A DNA stretch of 64,000 nucleotides from Hyphococcus sp. (lineage in GTDB: Bacteria; Pseudomonadota; Alphaproteobacteria; Caulobacterales; Parvularculaceae), in assembly GCA_028281665.1 (NCBI GenBank), contig JANQJK010000006.1, positions 62,001 to 126,000 of the forward strand, written 5' to 3'. Below are positions 1-8,454 of this stretch, in pieces. Position 1 is the stretch's first letter, and each line of letters starts with the position of its first letter. Below the pieces are notes generated by a model, which had not been told where the DNA came from, did no database searches, and saw only the letters and a list, made by a program, of their open reading frames with translations. A program made the translations under genes and the position numbers.

Positions 1-389
1 CGCGCATGGGCGCCGGCCGGGCCGCCGGCCTCGTCGAGGGCGCCGGCGTTGCTGATCACGATGCCCTCCGCATCGGACCCGATATGCGAAGCGTTGGTGA
101 TGCTCTCGACACGGATGGAATACGGCAATCGCCAGGAGGCTTCCGTCAGCGCTTCAATGGCGCGCAGCCGTTCTTCGGTGAAGAGATCGCCGTCCTCTGC
201 GTGAACAACGATCAGCAGGTTCACGCCGGGGGCGTAGCGCGCCTCGAACACGTCAAGCGCGCGCCGGTTTTCATTGTCCTTGGCAAAAAAGACGCGCGTA
301 TCGGCGTTTATGCTGAGCCGCGGCAGGCCGGCGGCGCAGACAAGCATGACAAAAAAAGACAGCAAAAATGCGTTGCGTCGCGAAACCAC
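1..389 (-). CDS. MMPL/RND-family exporter, N-terminal fragment (runs off the window)
   Basis: This reading frame is absent from the ORF track because it leaves the window at base 1. It starts at a GTG (389) five codons after an in-frame TGA, and reads a basic start (VVSRRNAF), one hydrophobic segment (LLSFFVMLVCAAGLPRL), then a periplasmic stretch with VFFAKDNENRRALDVFEA and NLLIVVHAEDGDLFTEERLRAIE. That pattern (one helix, then an xFFxxDN...LxxFE segment, then a xNxLIVVxxEDGDxF stretch) is typical of predicted exporters of the RND superfamily/MMPL type, including HpnN-like proteins. About 129 residues of an expected 750-900 are visible. The substrate cannot be told. It is divergent from the aminotransferase at 743. 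Confidence 0.7.
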   Translation of the reverse strand, partial: MVSRRNAFLLSFFVMLVCAAGLPRLSINADTRVFFAKDNENRRALDVFEARYAPGVNLLIVVHAEDGDLFTEERLRAIEALTEASWRLPYSIRVESITNASHIGSDAEGIVISNAGALDEAGGPAGAHA

Positions 390-742
390 AAGCGAACCCG
401 TTCATCGTCTTACCTGGAACGGGCCGCGCAACTTCGCGCGTCTCCCCCCGTTTACGCAACGGAGGACACGTTAAGGCGTTCTTCGGGAAACTCAAGAGTG
501 TACGGAACCGAAGCGATCGCAAAATTTCCTACTCGTTATTTTATCACGGGAAGGGATGCGCCATCTGCATTGCTCTTTTCGAATGCGCCGCGCCCCGGCG
601 CCGATCTGTCGGACCGCTCATGCGCTATTGCGGAGGAGGATATCGAAACGCGCATCTTCCGCCGGCAATCGTCCATGCAGTTATTTCCAAGGCGCGTTCT
701 TGCTGACATAAAACGCGGGGCAACAAATAATGCGGGAGTGAA
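390..742. other. Intergenic region between divergent exporter and aminotransferase
   Basis: No coding frame here has convincing composition; the track ORFs crossing it read straight through both gene edges. It must carry the two divergent promoters. No repeat or RNA structure was recognised. Confidence 0.5.
703..731 (+). promoter_or_regulatory. Candidate sigma-70 promoter for the aminotransferase
   Basis: CTGACA, 17 bases, then AATAAT, with the -10 ending about 11 bases before the ATG at 743. The implied leader is very short, so this is only a candidate. Confidence 0.3.
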
Positions 743-1918
743 ATGGCGAAGTTAGGTTTCAGTGAGTGGATCGCAGTGGGTCAGGTGATCGCCAGCGGAC
801 GCACTGTTCGGTACGGCGAAATGAAAGGACCGTTTACCGATCGGTTTGAACGCCGTCTTGCAGAAAAGTGCGGCGTAGACTTCGCACACACCGTCAACAG
901 CGGCACGTCGGCCCTCATCTGCGCCCTTGTGGGCGCCGGCGTCGGTCCCGGCGACGAGGTTCTCGTGCCCGCCTACACCTGGGTCGCGACGGCGGCCGCG
1001 GTTGCGTCGGTCGGCGCCGTGCCTGTCCTGGTTGAAATCAACGAAACGATGACAATGGATCCCGAAGATCTTGAGTCCAGGATCAACGAGAACACCCGGG
1101 CGATCATTCCGGTACACATGATCAACCTTGTCTGCGACATGGACGCGATTATGGAAATCGCGCGCCGGCGAGACCTGATCGTGATCGAGGACGCATGCCA
1201 GGCGGTCGGCGTCACCTACAAGGGACGGCGCGTCGGCTCCATCGGCCATGTGGGCGCGTTCAGTTTCAACCTGTACAAGAACATGAATATCGGCGAAGGC
1301 GGCGCGATTATCACAAACGACGAGCGCATCTATGCGCGCGCTCGCATGTATCATGACGTCGGCTCATATACGCGCGGGCATGACGATTTCGACGAACCCG
1401 TGTTTGTCGGCCAGAACTTCAAGGCGACGGAATTCGACGGCGCCATGCTGGGCGCGCAGCTTAGTAAACTCGATCCCCTGCTGAAGCGCATGAAAAAACG
1501 CCGCAAGAAAATTGCGGAGATTCTCGCGGCCAGCGACGCTTTCGACATCAGCCCCCACAACGATCCCGAAAACGCCGTCGGGCTTACCGTCCGTTTTTCA
1601 TCGCAGGAACAGGCGGCGGCATTTGCAAACCGGCGCGGGGTTTTTCATTTGTTCGACCGCAGCCGGCACATCTACACGAACTGGGAGCCGATCGTGGCGC
1701 GCCGCGCCTGGCATCCGATGCTCAATCCCTGGTCGCATGCAAAGCGCGATATTTCCTACTCGGCGCAAACCTGTCCGAAGACGCTCGACCTATTGTCCCG
1801 CGTCTGTCAGGTTTCCGTTGGCGCTCAATACCCCTCGCCGCTTATGAGTTATCTCGCACGCACCTATGTGGCGGCCTCAAAAGACATCGTCGGTGAAACT
1901 ATTTCAGCGCGTGCTTGA
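743..1918 (+). CDS. DegT/DnrJ/EryC1/StrS-family PLP-dependent aminotransferase
   Basis: A 391-residue fold-type I aminotransferase of the sugar/aminotransferase (DegT) family. Visible family marks are NSGTSAL (about 52-58, phosphate binding), DEVLVPAYTWVATA (71-84), the IEDACQAVG motif (148-156) and the presumed Schiff-base lysine K179 in NLYKNMNIGEGGA. Members transfer an amino group from glutamate or glutamine to keto-sugars or other ketones. No nucleotide-sugar genes lie nearby, so the substrate is unknown. The last 20 bases overlap the convergent GMC oxidoreductase gene, and the exporter gene diverges upstream, which hints at a small tailoring/export locus extending to the left. GGGAG precedes the ATG. 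Confidence 0.85.
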   Translation: MAKLGFSEWIAVGQVIASGRTVRYGEMKGPFTDRFERRLAEKCGVDFAHTVNSGTSALICALVGAGVGPGDEVLVPAYTWVATAAAVASVGAVPVLVEINETMTMDPEDLESRINENTRAIIPVHMINLVCDMDAIMEIARRRDLIVIEDACQAVGVTYKGRRVGSIGHVGAFSFNLYKNMNIGEGGAIITNDERIYARARMYHDVGSYTRGHDDFDEPVFVGQNFKATEFDGAMLGAQLSKLDPLLKRMKKRRKKIAEILAASDAFDISPHNDPENAVGLTVRFSSQEQAAAFANRRGVFHLFDRSRHIYTNWEPIVARRAWHPMLNPWSHAKRDISYSAQTCPKTLDLLSRVCQVSVGAQYPSPLMSYLARTYVAASKDIVGETISARA

Positions 1919-3644
1919 GGTGATCGGCGAGCCGCGTCGCCAGAGCGACGATTGTGAGCGTCGGATTTACGTGGCTGCTTGTGGGAAATACGGAACTGCC
2001 GGCGACATAGAGGTTTTTCGTTCCGTGCACACGGCAGTCAAGATCGACGACGCCGTCTTTGGGGCTCGCCGATATACGCGTACCGCCCATTGCATGGGCC
2101 ATGTCGATGAAGACGCCGTCCTCCGGCCGCTCGTCGATGACCCAGTCTTCCAATACAGGCGTCGGCAACCCCGCGCGCTCAAGCGCTGAAGCGAACAGTT
2201 GAGAAAGCCGGATGACCGACAGGCGCTCCTGCCGGCCGATCCGCCAATCAATTCTCGCAATCGGCACGCCAAGCGCGTCCCTTTTGTCGGAAAGCACCAC
2301 ACGGTTTTCCGGATCCGGACTTTGTTCTGAAATCACGTCGATAAAAAGCGAATCGAGCTTGTGGGGCAGCCCGCGCCGCTGTTGTTGCGTAACGGCGAAA
2401 TTCGGAAACCGTGCGATCATGAAATTGATCACCGCGTCCTTGAATCTCTCCGGCAGCAGGTTGCTGGAGAACAGCATCATCGCCGCGCCGTTCGCCAATG
2501 TATACGGGCTGGTCAGGACAGCGCGGAAATCCGACCATGGATGATCGCTGTTGCGTTTGACAAGTCGTTTTATCGCATCCCACGGATCGTCCGCCGCCCG
2601 GTTTTCCAGCATATAGAGCGCGCAATTGACGAGGCTTTCCCGCCGCTGCGCGTCTTCACTCAACGAAACGCCGTGCATGTATAACTGCCAGCGGTCGCCG
2701 TCCTTAACCCCGTAAAAGCCAAACCGGTTGTTGATCCTGTTGGCGTCTTCTTTCTTGAAGTATCCGACGCGAACGCCGGGATGATCCATAAAGTAGCGTC
2801 CGACCGTGTCGTGCGCATTGCCCACGCCATTTTGGTGTTTGCGGTCAGAGGCGAGAAGCAGGCGCGGGTTCTCAATGCCACCGGCCGCCAGCACCGCAAC
2901 CTTCGCACGGACATGGGATTTCGCGCCGTCAATGGTGGATATTTCGAAGCTGGCAAAATCTCCGGCGTCGTCCGTATCGATGTGTGTCGCCGTTGCATTC
3001 ATCAGAATGCGAATGTTCGCCGCGTCGAGCCGCAGAAACTCCGGCGCGATCCGCAAGATGTCCAGTTTATCAAGCCGCGACCGGGCGAATTGCCAGAAAA
3101 AGGGCTTCAAAACCTGCGGATCCAATTGCGGTTTGGGCGGCTCGGTCCCCGCTCGTTCAAACAGCCTTTCGTCGTAACAATTGGGCCCGAGATTCAGGAG
3201 CGCGGCGGCGCGGTCAAGGAACGGCGCCAACTCGTCATGGCCTATCGGCCAGCCGGAATTGGGAACCCATGACCTTGCCTCATGGTCAATCGGCTGAAAC
3301 GGCGCCGACTTGCCGGCCCAGCTTCGCGTAGACCCGCCGAAACATCGATTGCGCACGCCATAGGGCTGCTCGTCGGCGGACCATGACGGAATGAGCCCGC
3401 TGTGAAACTCAATGCGCTTTTCCTTCTGGGCGTCCGATACGAGCTCAGTCTCGATTTCCGTCCGGTTCAGCGCCGTATAGGCGGGCTGTTCCTCCTGAAG
3501 GCCGCTTTCAACGATGAGGACTTTTATGTCGCTGCCGGCAAGTTCCCGAGCGATTGTATAGCTTGCAGGCCCGCTCCCGACGATGACAAGGTCGGTCTCA
3601 AAGGTCGAGCCCGCGGGAAAATCGGCGAGGTTTTCCGTTTGCAT
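1899..3644 (-). CDS. GMC-family FAD-dependent oxidoreductase
   Basis: A glucose-methanol-choline family flavoprotein. The N-terminus carries the dinucleotide-binding stretch TDLVIVGSGPASYTIARELA, and the C-terminus has the family signature VAGSSVFPTSSHVNPTLTIVALA, where the HVNPT histidine is the usual catalytic base. There is no signal peptide. The track starts at a TTG (3671); I prefer the ATG at 3644 (MQTENL), which keeps the whole FAD fold, but neither has an ideal ribosome site. The 3' end overlaps the convergent aminotransferase. Substrate unknown: family members oxidise alcohols, sugars or choline. Confidence 0.85.
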   Translation of the reverse strand: MQTENLADFPAGSTFETDLVIVGSGPASYTIARELAGSDIKVLIVESGLQEEQPAYTALNRTEIETELVSDAQKEKRIEFHSGLIPSWSADEQPYGVRNRCFGGSTRSWAGKSAPFQPIDHEARSWVPNSGWPIGHDELAPFLDRAAALLNLGPNCYDERLFERAGTEPPKPQLDPQVLKPFFWQFARSRLDKLDILRIAPEFLRLDAANIRILMNATATHIDTDDAGDFASFEISTIDGAKSHVRAKVAVLAAGGIENPRLLLASDRKHQNGVGNAHDTVGRYFMDHPGVRVGYFKKEDANRINNRFGFYGVKDGDRWQLYMHGVSLSEDAQRRESLVNCALYMLENRAADDPWDAIKRLVKRNSDHPWSDFRAVLTSPYTLANGAAMMLFSSNLLPERFKDAVINFMIARFPNFAVTQQQRRGLPHKLDSLFIDVISEQSPDPENRVVLSDKRDALGVPIARIDWRIGRQERLSVIRLSQLFASALERAGLPTPVLEDWVIDERPEDGVFIDMAHAMGGTRISASPKDGVVDLDCRVHGTKNLYVAGSSVFPTSSHVNPTLTIVALATRLADHLKHALK

Positions 3645-3712
3645 GAACGTAGGCGCCTTGATGGGGCGCAACCGGCGCCGGGATTTTCGTGTCAGTATAT
3701 CAAATTGCCGCT

Positions 3713-4042
3713 TCAGGGGAGCCCCGGAAAACTCTCCACATACTGGACCTTGATGTCCGGGAAGCTGTCGACGAGCTGAATTTTCACGTCCGGAAAACTG
3801 TCAACGAACTTCCACTGGCCGCAATCGTCCGGAAAGCTCTCGACCACCTGGACCTTGAGATCAGGAAAACTGTCCACGATCTGCACTTTCAAATCCGGGA
3901 ACGACTCAACGATCTCCACATCGCCGTAAAGCGGAAAGCCGTTGAAGGTACAGTCATCCGCGATCAGGTCTTCGGCGGCGGCGTCTGGTGCATTCAACGA
4001 GACGGCACAAAACACGGAAAGCCCGACAACCTTAGCTGTCAT
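3713..4042 (-). CDS. Secreted SFPD-repeat protein, probable 7(1) septoil-knot domain
   Basis: About 109 residues. An N-terminal signal peptide (MTAKVVGLSVFCAVSLNAPDAAAE) is followed by CTFNGFPLYG and then six imperfect copies of an 11-residue unit of the form V-[DE]-SFPD-[LVI]-K-V-Q-[VIY], interrupted once by DDCGQW. One cysteine sits before the repeats and one in the interruption, so a disulfide is possible. I recognise this as the small family described as forming a 7(1) torus knot (septoil knot); this rests on recall of the repeat pattern, not a search. The ATG at 4042 has GGAG seven bases upstream and is preferred over the ATG at 4057. It overlaps the end of the signal peptidase gene, so the two are almost surely co-translated. 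Base composition is lower in GC than the flanks. Biological role unknown. Confidence 0.75.
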   Translation of the reverse strand: MTAKVVGLSVFCAVSLNAPDAAAEDLIADDCTFNGFPLYGDVEIVESFPDLKVQIVDSFPDLKVQVVESFPDDCGQWKFVDSFPDVKIQLVDSFPDIKVQYVESFPGLP

Positions 4043-5054
4043 TTGTTTGCTCCACATTCTTCTCTTTGGATAAATGTACCCGGCCGATTACAAAATCTTT
4101 GTGGATGTATCCAACTCTAGAGATTACGCGACTGTCTTGTGATTGGTCACGATTATCGCCAAGCATGAAATAGTGATCAGGCGGCACTGTATAGGGGCCG
4201 ACATTGTCAAATCGCCCAAAATCGGCATCGCATTCCTTCGTCTTATAAAACACGCCATTTGGCAACGTCTCGACATAAGTCACTGCCGATCCGGCATATC
4301 GGCATCCATTGTTTGTTCCATCTACCTCTTCGCGAGCGACCGGAACTCCGTTGATATGCAGCCGCCCACCAACAAACCTGATTTCTTCACCGGGTAGCCC
4401 AACCAGCCTCTTTACATAGGTATTGAGACCGTCTTTGGCATTGCGAAAAACTACAATATCGCCACGCTCGGGAGTCTTTTCCGCAAAACGTCTGTCGGGA
4501 AGCAATATGTCAAATGGCGCGAAAGAATGCTTGTTGATTCCGTAGGCGCTTTTTTCGACAAGGAAATAACTATTTTGGCCAATCGTTGGCATCATGGATG
4601 CTGCGGCAATATGAAAAGGCTGCACCAGAAAGAACCGGATTACTAATGCAGCGGCGACAGAAATCGCGATTGGCGCCGCCCAGATAACAACATAGCCAAG
4701 CAATCGACGCGGCCCCGCTTTCTCAGCCAATCGCGGCGACTTGACGACATAAACCCAGACACCGATTACGAACGGCGTTGAAAGCAATAGATAAGCAAGA
4801 TCACTAATGTCATTGATCGCAAAGCCCGCTGGCAGTGACACGGGCGAGTTCATGTAGATATAGGTTATACCGGCTACGCCCAACGATATGGCAGCGATCC
4901 CAGAAGCAACTGACATCAAAATAGCCGCCTTAGTGCGTCGAGCATAATATAAGCCAACGCCCCACCCCAAAACTGTCAGCAACGCGGCAATCCACGGTCT
5001 GATTTTTCTTAGGTCAGAGTCGTCAACGGTCTCGTCAGCTTTCTGATCAGCCAT
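4032..5054 (-). CDS. lepB: Signal peptidase I with multi-helix N-terminal extension
   Basis: A 340-residue type I signal peptidase. The catalytic serine is S153 in AAASMMPT, the general-base lysine is K215 in NTYVKRLVGLPGEEI, and box E is GDNRDQSQDSR near the C-terminus. Before the usual anchor helix (about 121-143) lie extra hydrophobic stretches (about 20-38, 43-67 and 85-103), giving a polytopic N-terminal domain not found in E. coli LepB. The family cleaves signal peptides of exported proteins on the outer face of the inner membrane. The downstream repeat-protein gene overlaps its 3' end. GC content is visibly lower than in the neighbours. This may be a dedicated or second signal peptidase; the housekeeping copy is not in view. 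Confidence 0.92.
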   Translation of the reverse strand: MADQKADETVDDSDLRKIRPWIAALLTVLGWGVGLYYARRTKAAILMSVASGIAAISLGVAGITYIYMNSPVSLPAGFAINDISDLAYLLLSTPFVIGVWVYVVKSPRLAEKAGPRRLLGYVVIWAAPIAISVAAALVIRFFLVQPFHIAAASMMPTIGQNSYFLVEKSAYGINKHSFAPFDILLPDRRFAEKTPERGDIVVFRNAKDGLNTYVKRLVGLPGEEIRFVGGRLHINGVPVAREEVDGTNNGCRYAGSAVTYVETLPNGVFYKTKECDADFGRFDNVGPYTVPPDHYFMLGDNRDQSQDSRVISRVGYIHKDFVIGRVHLSKEKNVEQTNDS

Positions 5055-5126
5055 TCGCCTTCCTCATGCGGAACCAGATGAATGTAGCATAACTGGATCC
5101 CGGTTCGGCGCGGACGAGCCAAGCGC

Positions 5127-6626
5127 TCACAACCCAAGTTTCGCCCACAATTCATCCACCCGCCGCACCACATCCTCGTCCATCTTCATCACCTCGCCCC
5201 AGTCGCGTTTGGTTTCCGGTCCGATCTTGTCGGTGGCGTCGAGGCCGATCTTGGAGCCGAGCCCGGATTCCGGCGAGGCGAAGTCAAGATAGTCGATCGG
5301 CGTGTTTTCAATGATGGTGATGTCGCGGGCGGGGTCCATTTTTGTCGAGACCGCCCACATCACGTCTTTCCAGTCGCGGGCGTCGACATCCTCGCCGACA
5401 ACGATGATCCATTTCGTATACATGAACTGGCGCAGATAGCTCCACGCGCCCATCATCACCCGCTTGGCGTGACCCGCATAGGCCTTCTTCATACGGATGA
5501 CCGCAATACGATAGGAACACCCTTCCGGCGGCAGCCAGAAATCAATGATTTCCGGGAACTGCTGCTGCAAAAGCGGAATGAAAACCTCGTTCAGCGCCTC
5601 ACCCAGGATCGAGGGCTCGTCCGGCGGGCGGCCGGTGAAGGTCGAAAGATAAATCGGATCGCGCCGATGCGTGATCGCGGTGACGGTGAAGACCGGAAAC
5701 CGTTCGACTGAATTATAGTACCCGGTGTGATCGCCGAACGGGCCTTCATCCGCATACTCATCAAGGGAGACATATCCCTCGATCACAATCTCCGCCGCCG
5801 CCGGGACTTTGAGGGGCTGCGTCTTGCAGTCCACCAGATCGACCTTCTTGCCCCGCAGCAATCCGGCGAACTGATATTCTGACAGCGTGTCGGGAACGGG
5901 CGTCACGGCGGCGAGGATGGTGCCGGGATCGGCGCCCAGAACGGCCGCCGCCGGCAACGGTTCGCTCTTCGTCTTGCCCCAACGGGCATGGTGCTGCGCG
6001 CCGCCGCGATGTTTCAGCCAGCGCATGATCGCTTTGTCCGGCGCGATCTTCTGCATGCGGTAAATGCCAAGATTGAAATCGTCCTCGCCTTTGCCGCTCG
6101 GCCCTCTGGTGACAACGAGCGGCCAGGTGATCAACGGCCCGGCGTCTCCCGGCCAGCAGGTCTGAATGGGCAATGCGTCGAGGTTTATGTCGCCGCCGGT
6201 TTTGATGACCTCGTGTACGGGGCCGGAGCGCCTGTTCGCCGGCTTCATGGCCATCACGGTTTTCAGGAGCGGCGCCATTTTCAGGGCGTCCTTAATGCCG
6301 CCCGGCGGCTCGGGCTGGCGCAGGAAGGCCAGCAGCTCGCCGACCTCGCGCAATTCCGCGCCGGTTGTTCGCTCCTTGCCCTCCAGGGTCACGCCCATGG
6401 CGACGCGCTTCACTGTGCCAAAAAGGTTCACCAGCACCGGCGTCGGCGAAATCGAGCCGTCATCCATCACGGGCTGCTCGAACAGCACCGCGGGCCCGCC
6501 TTCGGCGAGGAGCCGAAGCTGGATTTCGGTCATCTCAAGATTGACCGCGACGGGCTCGGCCACGCGAACAAGATCGCCGGCCGCTTCCAGTCGCTCAATG
6601 AAGTCGCGCAGGGATTTGTAAGCCAT
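5127..6626 (-). CDS. ubiD: UbiD-family decarboxylase (3-octaprenyl-4-hydroxybenzoate carboxy-lyase)
   Basis: Full-length UbiD (499 residues; E. coli about 497). It opens with [19 protein letters not shown] and has family stretches [26 protein letters not shown] and [34 protein letters not shown]. UbiD enzymes decarboxylate the ring carboxyl during ubiquinone synthesis using prenylated FMN and Mn2+; the flavin prenyltransferase UbiX is not in the window. It stands alone, with an intergenic region of about 250 bases to the divergent gene at 6875. Assignment to ubiquinone synthesis rather than another aromatic acid rests on close likeness to E. coli UbiD. Confidence 0.93.
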   Translation of the reverse strand: MAYKSLRDFIERLEAAGDLVRVAEPVAVNLEMTEIQLRLLAEGGPAVLFEQPVMDDGSISPTPVLVNLFGTVKRVAMGVTLEGKERTTGAELREVGELLAFLRQPEPPGGIKDALKMAPLLKTVMAMKPANRRSGPVHEVIKTGGDINLDALPIQTCWPGDAGPLITWPLVVTRGPSGKGEDDFNLGIYRMQKIAPDKAIMRWLKHRGGAQHHARWGKTKSEPLPAAAVLGADPGTILAAVTPVPDTLSEYQFAGLLRGKKVDLVDCKTQPLKVPAAAEIVIEGYVSLDEYADEGPFGDHTGYYNSVERFPVFTVTAITHRRDPIYLSTFTGRPPDEPSILGEALNEVFIPLLQQQFPEIIDFWLPPEGCSYRIAVIRMKKAYAGHAKRVMMGAWSYLRQFMYTKWIIVVGEDVDARDWKDVMWAVSTKMDPARDITIIENTPIDYLDFASPESGLGSKIGLDATDKIGPETKRDWGEVMKMDEDVVRRVDELWAKLGL

Positions 6627-6874
6627 TCGTCCGACTTAGCGCGGTTTTTGCGCCTTGGATATCGGGCCCCCTGCCGCACGGTAAATGGGGGGCCGCCGCG
6701 GGAACGACCGGCAAGACATAAACAAAAAGTTACGCGGCGCTTTACCAAATTTTCGCGCGCGCCCTTTACCGTCTCCGGGCGAACGCCTAATTACAATGCA
6801 TTGCGGCGCGGAGCTTGTCTGGGCCCCCTCGCATGATTGTATCGGGAGCGGACGGTAAGGAGTAGCCAGCGGCG

Positions 6875-7135
6875 ATGTTGCCGATTTTGCATCAAGTGGC
6901 CGGATCGACATTGGTGGTGACGGGGTTGATCGTTCTCCCGCTGCCGCTGCCTTTCGGCCTCATCATGCTGGTGATCGGCTTTGCGCTTCTTGCTCCTTAT
7001 ATCCCCGCCGTGCAGCGGCTGATCCGGATCATGCGCCGCAAATGGCCGACGGTCGACGCCATCCTCCTTCGCTATCGCCATCGCTTTCCGCCGGTGATCA
7101 AGCGGACCATCGACAAGACCCATCCGGCTGAATAG
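6875..7135 (+). CDS. Small two-helix membrane protein (PGPGW-like)
   Basis: 86 residues with a first hydrophobic stretch (about 8-24) and a second (26-44) joined by PLPLPFG, then a basic tail (RLIRIMRRKWPTVDAILLRYRHRF). The helix-PLPLPFG-helix layout resembles the PGPGW family of putative transmembrane proteins, which have no known function. AAGGAG lies shortly upstream of the start. It runs in the same direction as the DUF2867-like gene that follows. Confidence 0.65.
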   Translation: MLPILHQVAGSTLVVTGLIVLPLPLPFGLIMLVIGFALLAPYIPAVQRLIRIMRRKWPTVDAILLRYRHRFPPVIKRTIDKTHPAE

Positions 7136-7204
7136 CGGAGCCCCCAATCATCCAGATTGCCGCGCGGCGATTTGCTGGGCGCCGGCGGCTTTGCGGACCC
7201 TCTA

Positions 7205-7696
7205 ATGTCTGTTGCCATGGCCCACGCCGTTACCGAAGTTGAGGTCGCACTGCCGCACGATGCGTTGCCGTCGGGCGACTGGGCCGATGCATATCGAGTC
7301 ACGCTGGAGGCGCCGTTTGCGAATGCGCGCGCCGCCGGCGATGCAACATTTTCAACTTTTCCATTCTGGGTGAACGGACTGATGGCGCTGCGCAATCTCA
7401 TCGTCTCGCCTTTTGGCCTGAAAACCAGCGCGAAAGAACGGGCCGAAAGAGGGCGCATCGGCTTTTTCCCCATCATCTCGGAAAGCGAGACGCGGGTCGT
7501 CGTCGGCATGAACGACCGCCATCTGGATTTTCGCTGCATCGTCGACATAGCGGGCGCCGGCGCCGGGCAGACCGTTACGATTACAACGGTGATCGACCGT
7601 CACAACTGGCTCGGGCGTATTTACCTCGCGACAATAACGCCGTTTCATCGGCTGATCGTGCGCAGCGCCATGGCGCGCATTACCGGCAGGGACTAA
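7205..7696 (+). CDS. DUF2867-like protein
   Basis: About 163 residues. Typical family stretches are FPFWVNGLMALRNLIVSPFGLKT, IGFFPIISESETRVVVGMNDRHLDFR and DRHNWLGRIYLATITPFHRLIVRSAM. No catalytic role is known for the family, which sometimes occurs as the C-terminal part of NAD-binding proteins. The track starts at TTG 7157; the ATGs at 7205 or 7217 fit the family start (AHAVTEVEVALP) better, but none has a clear ribosome site, so the start is uncertain. Confidence 0.7.
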   Translation: MSVAMAHAVTEVEVALPHDALPSGDWADAYRVTLEAPFANARAAGDATFSTFPFWVNGLMALRNLIVSPFGLKTSAKERAERGRIGFFPIISESETRVVVGMNDRHLDFRCIVDIAGAGAGQTVTITTVIDRHNWLGRIYLATITPFHRLIVRSAMARITGRD

Positions 7697-7751
7697 GCCG
7701 CGCGGCGTTTGAAATTGACTGCCGCGCGCCCGGCTTTTATGCCTGCGACCC

Positions 7752-8393
7752 ATGACTGACCTTACCCTTACGATTGGCGACAAAAACCTTTCTTCCTGGT
7801 CCTTCCGCCCGTGGTTCCTTATGACCGAGGCCGGCGTTCCGTTCACGGAGGAGAATATCCGCCTTGACCGACCGGAGTCGCGCGGCGTCCTGAAAGAGAA
7901 ATCGCCCTCCGGCCTTGTCCCCTTCCTCACCCATGGCGACTTACAGGTCTGGGACTCCCTTGCGATCATGGAATATGTCGTGGACCTTTTTCCCGAAAAA
8001 CAGCTCTGGCCCGCCGAGCCCGGACCCCGCGCAATCGCGCGCGCCGTATCGGCTGAAATGCACTCCGGGTTTTCCGCGCTGCGCACGGTCTGGCCCATGA
8101 TGTTCCTGCGGTCGCACCCGAACCATACGACGCAGGCCGGCGTCGCGAGGGACATCGCCCGCATCGATACGCTCTGGACCATGTGCCGGAAGCAATACGG
8201 CGCCGGGGGCGATTTTCTGTTCGGCGCATTCTCCGTTGCCGACGCCATCTATGCGCCGGTGGTCTCGCGGTTTTCGACCTATGGCCCGGTGACGGCCAGC
8301 ACTGAGAGCGCCGCCTATATGGAAACCATCCGCGGCACGGATGCGTGGCAAAAATGGCGCGCCGGGGCCGAAGCGGAAGTCGCGGCCGGCTGA
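7752..8393 (+). CDS. Glutathione S-transferase family protein
   Basis: 213 residues. The N-terminal thioredoxin-like domain (about 1-80) shows LTIGDKNLSSWSFRPWFLMTEAGVPF, with serines in the position of the catalytic residue, then SGLVPFL (cis-proline) and the glutathione-binding DSLAIMEY. The C-terminal helical domain has GAFSVADAIYAPVVSRF, the usual N-capping box. Cytosolic; the physiological substrate is unknown. The start ATG at 7752 places the first strand exactly at the N-terminus. Confidence 0.88.
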   Translation: MTDLTLTIGDKNLSSWSFRPWFLMTEAGVPFTEENIRLDRPESRGVLKEKSPSGLVPFLTHGDLQVWDSLAIMEYVVDLFPEKQLWPAEPGPRAIARAVSAEMHSGFSALRTVWPMMFLRSHPNHTTQAGVARDIARIDTLWTMCRKQYGAGGDFLFGAFSVADAIYAPVVSRFSTYGPVTASTESAAYMETIRGTDAWQKWRAGAEAEVAAG

Positions 8394-8454
8394 GCCTCGC
8401 TGGCGCCCCGGCCCCGCCTTGCGCGCCTTGGCGCGCGCGGCTATCTCCCGCCTC

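Noticed and set aside
6-755. 249-aa plus-strand ORF at the left edge
   Set aside because: It is antisense to the exporter frame over its first 390 bases and has no coherent protein character.
3713-4042. Tandem DNA repeat or CRISPR-like array in the SFPD region
   Set aside because: The repeats are irregular in length and vary at third codon positions; they are protein repeats in an open frame.
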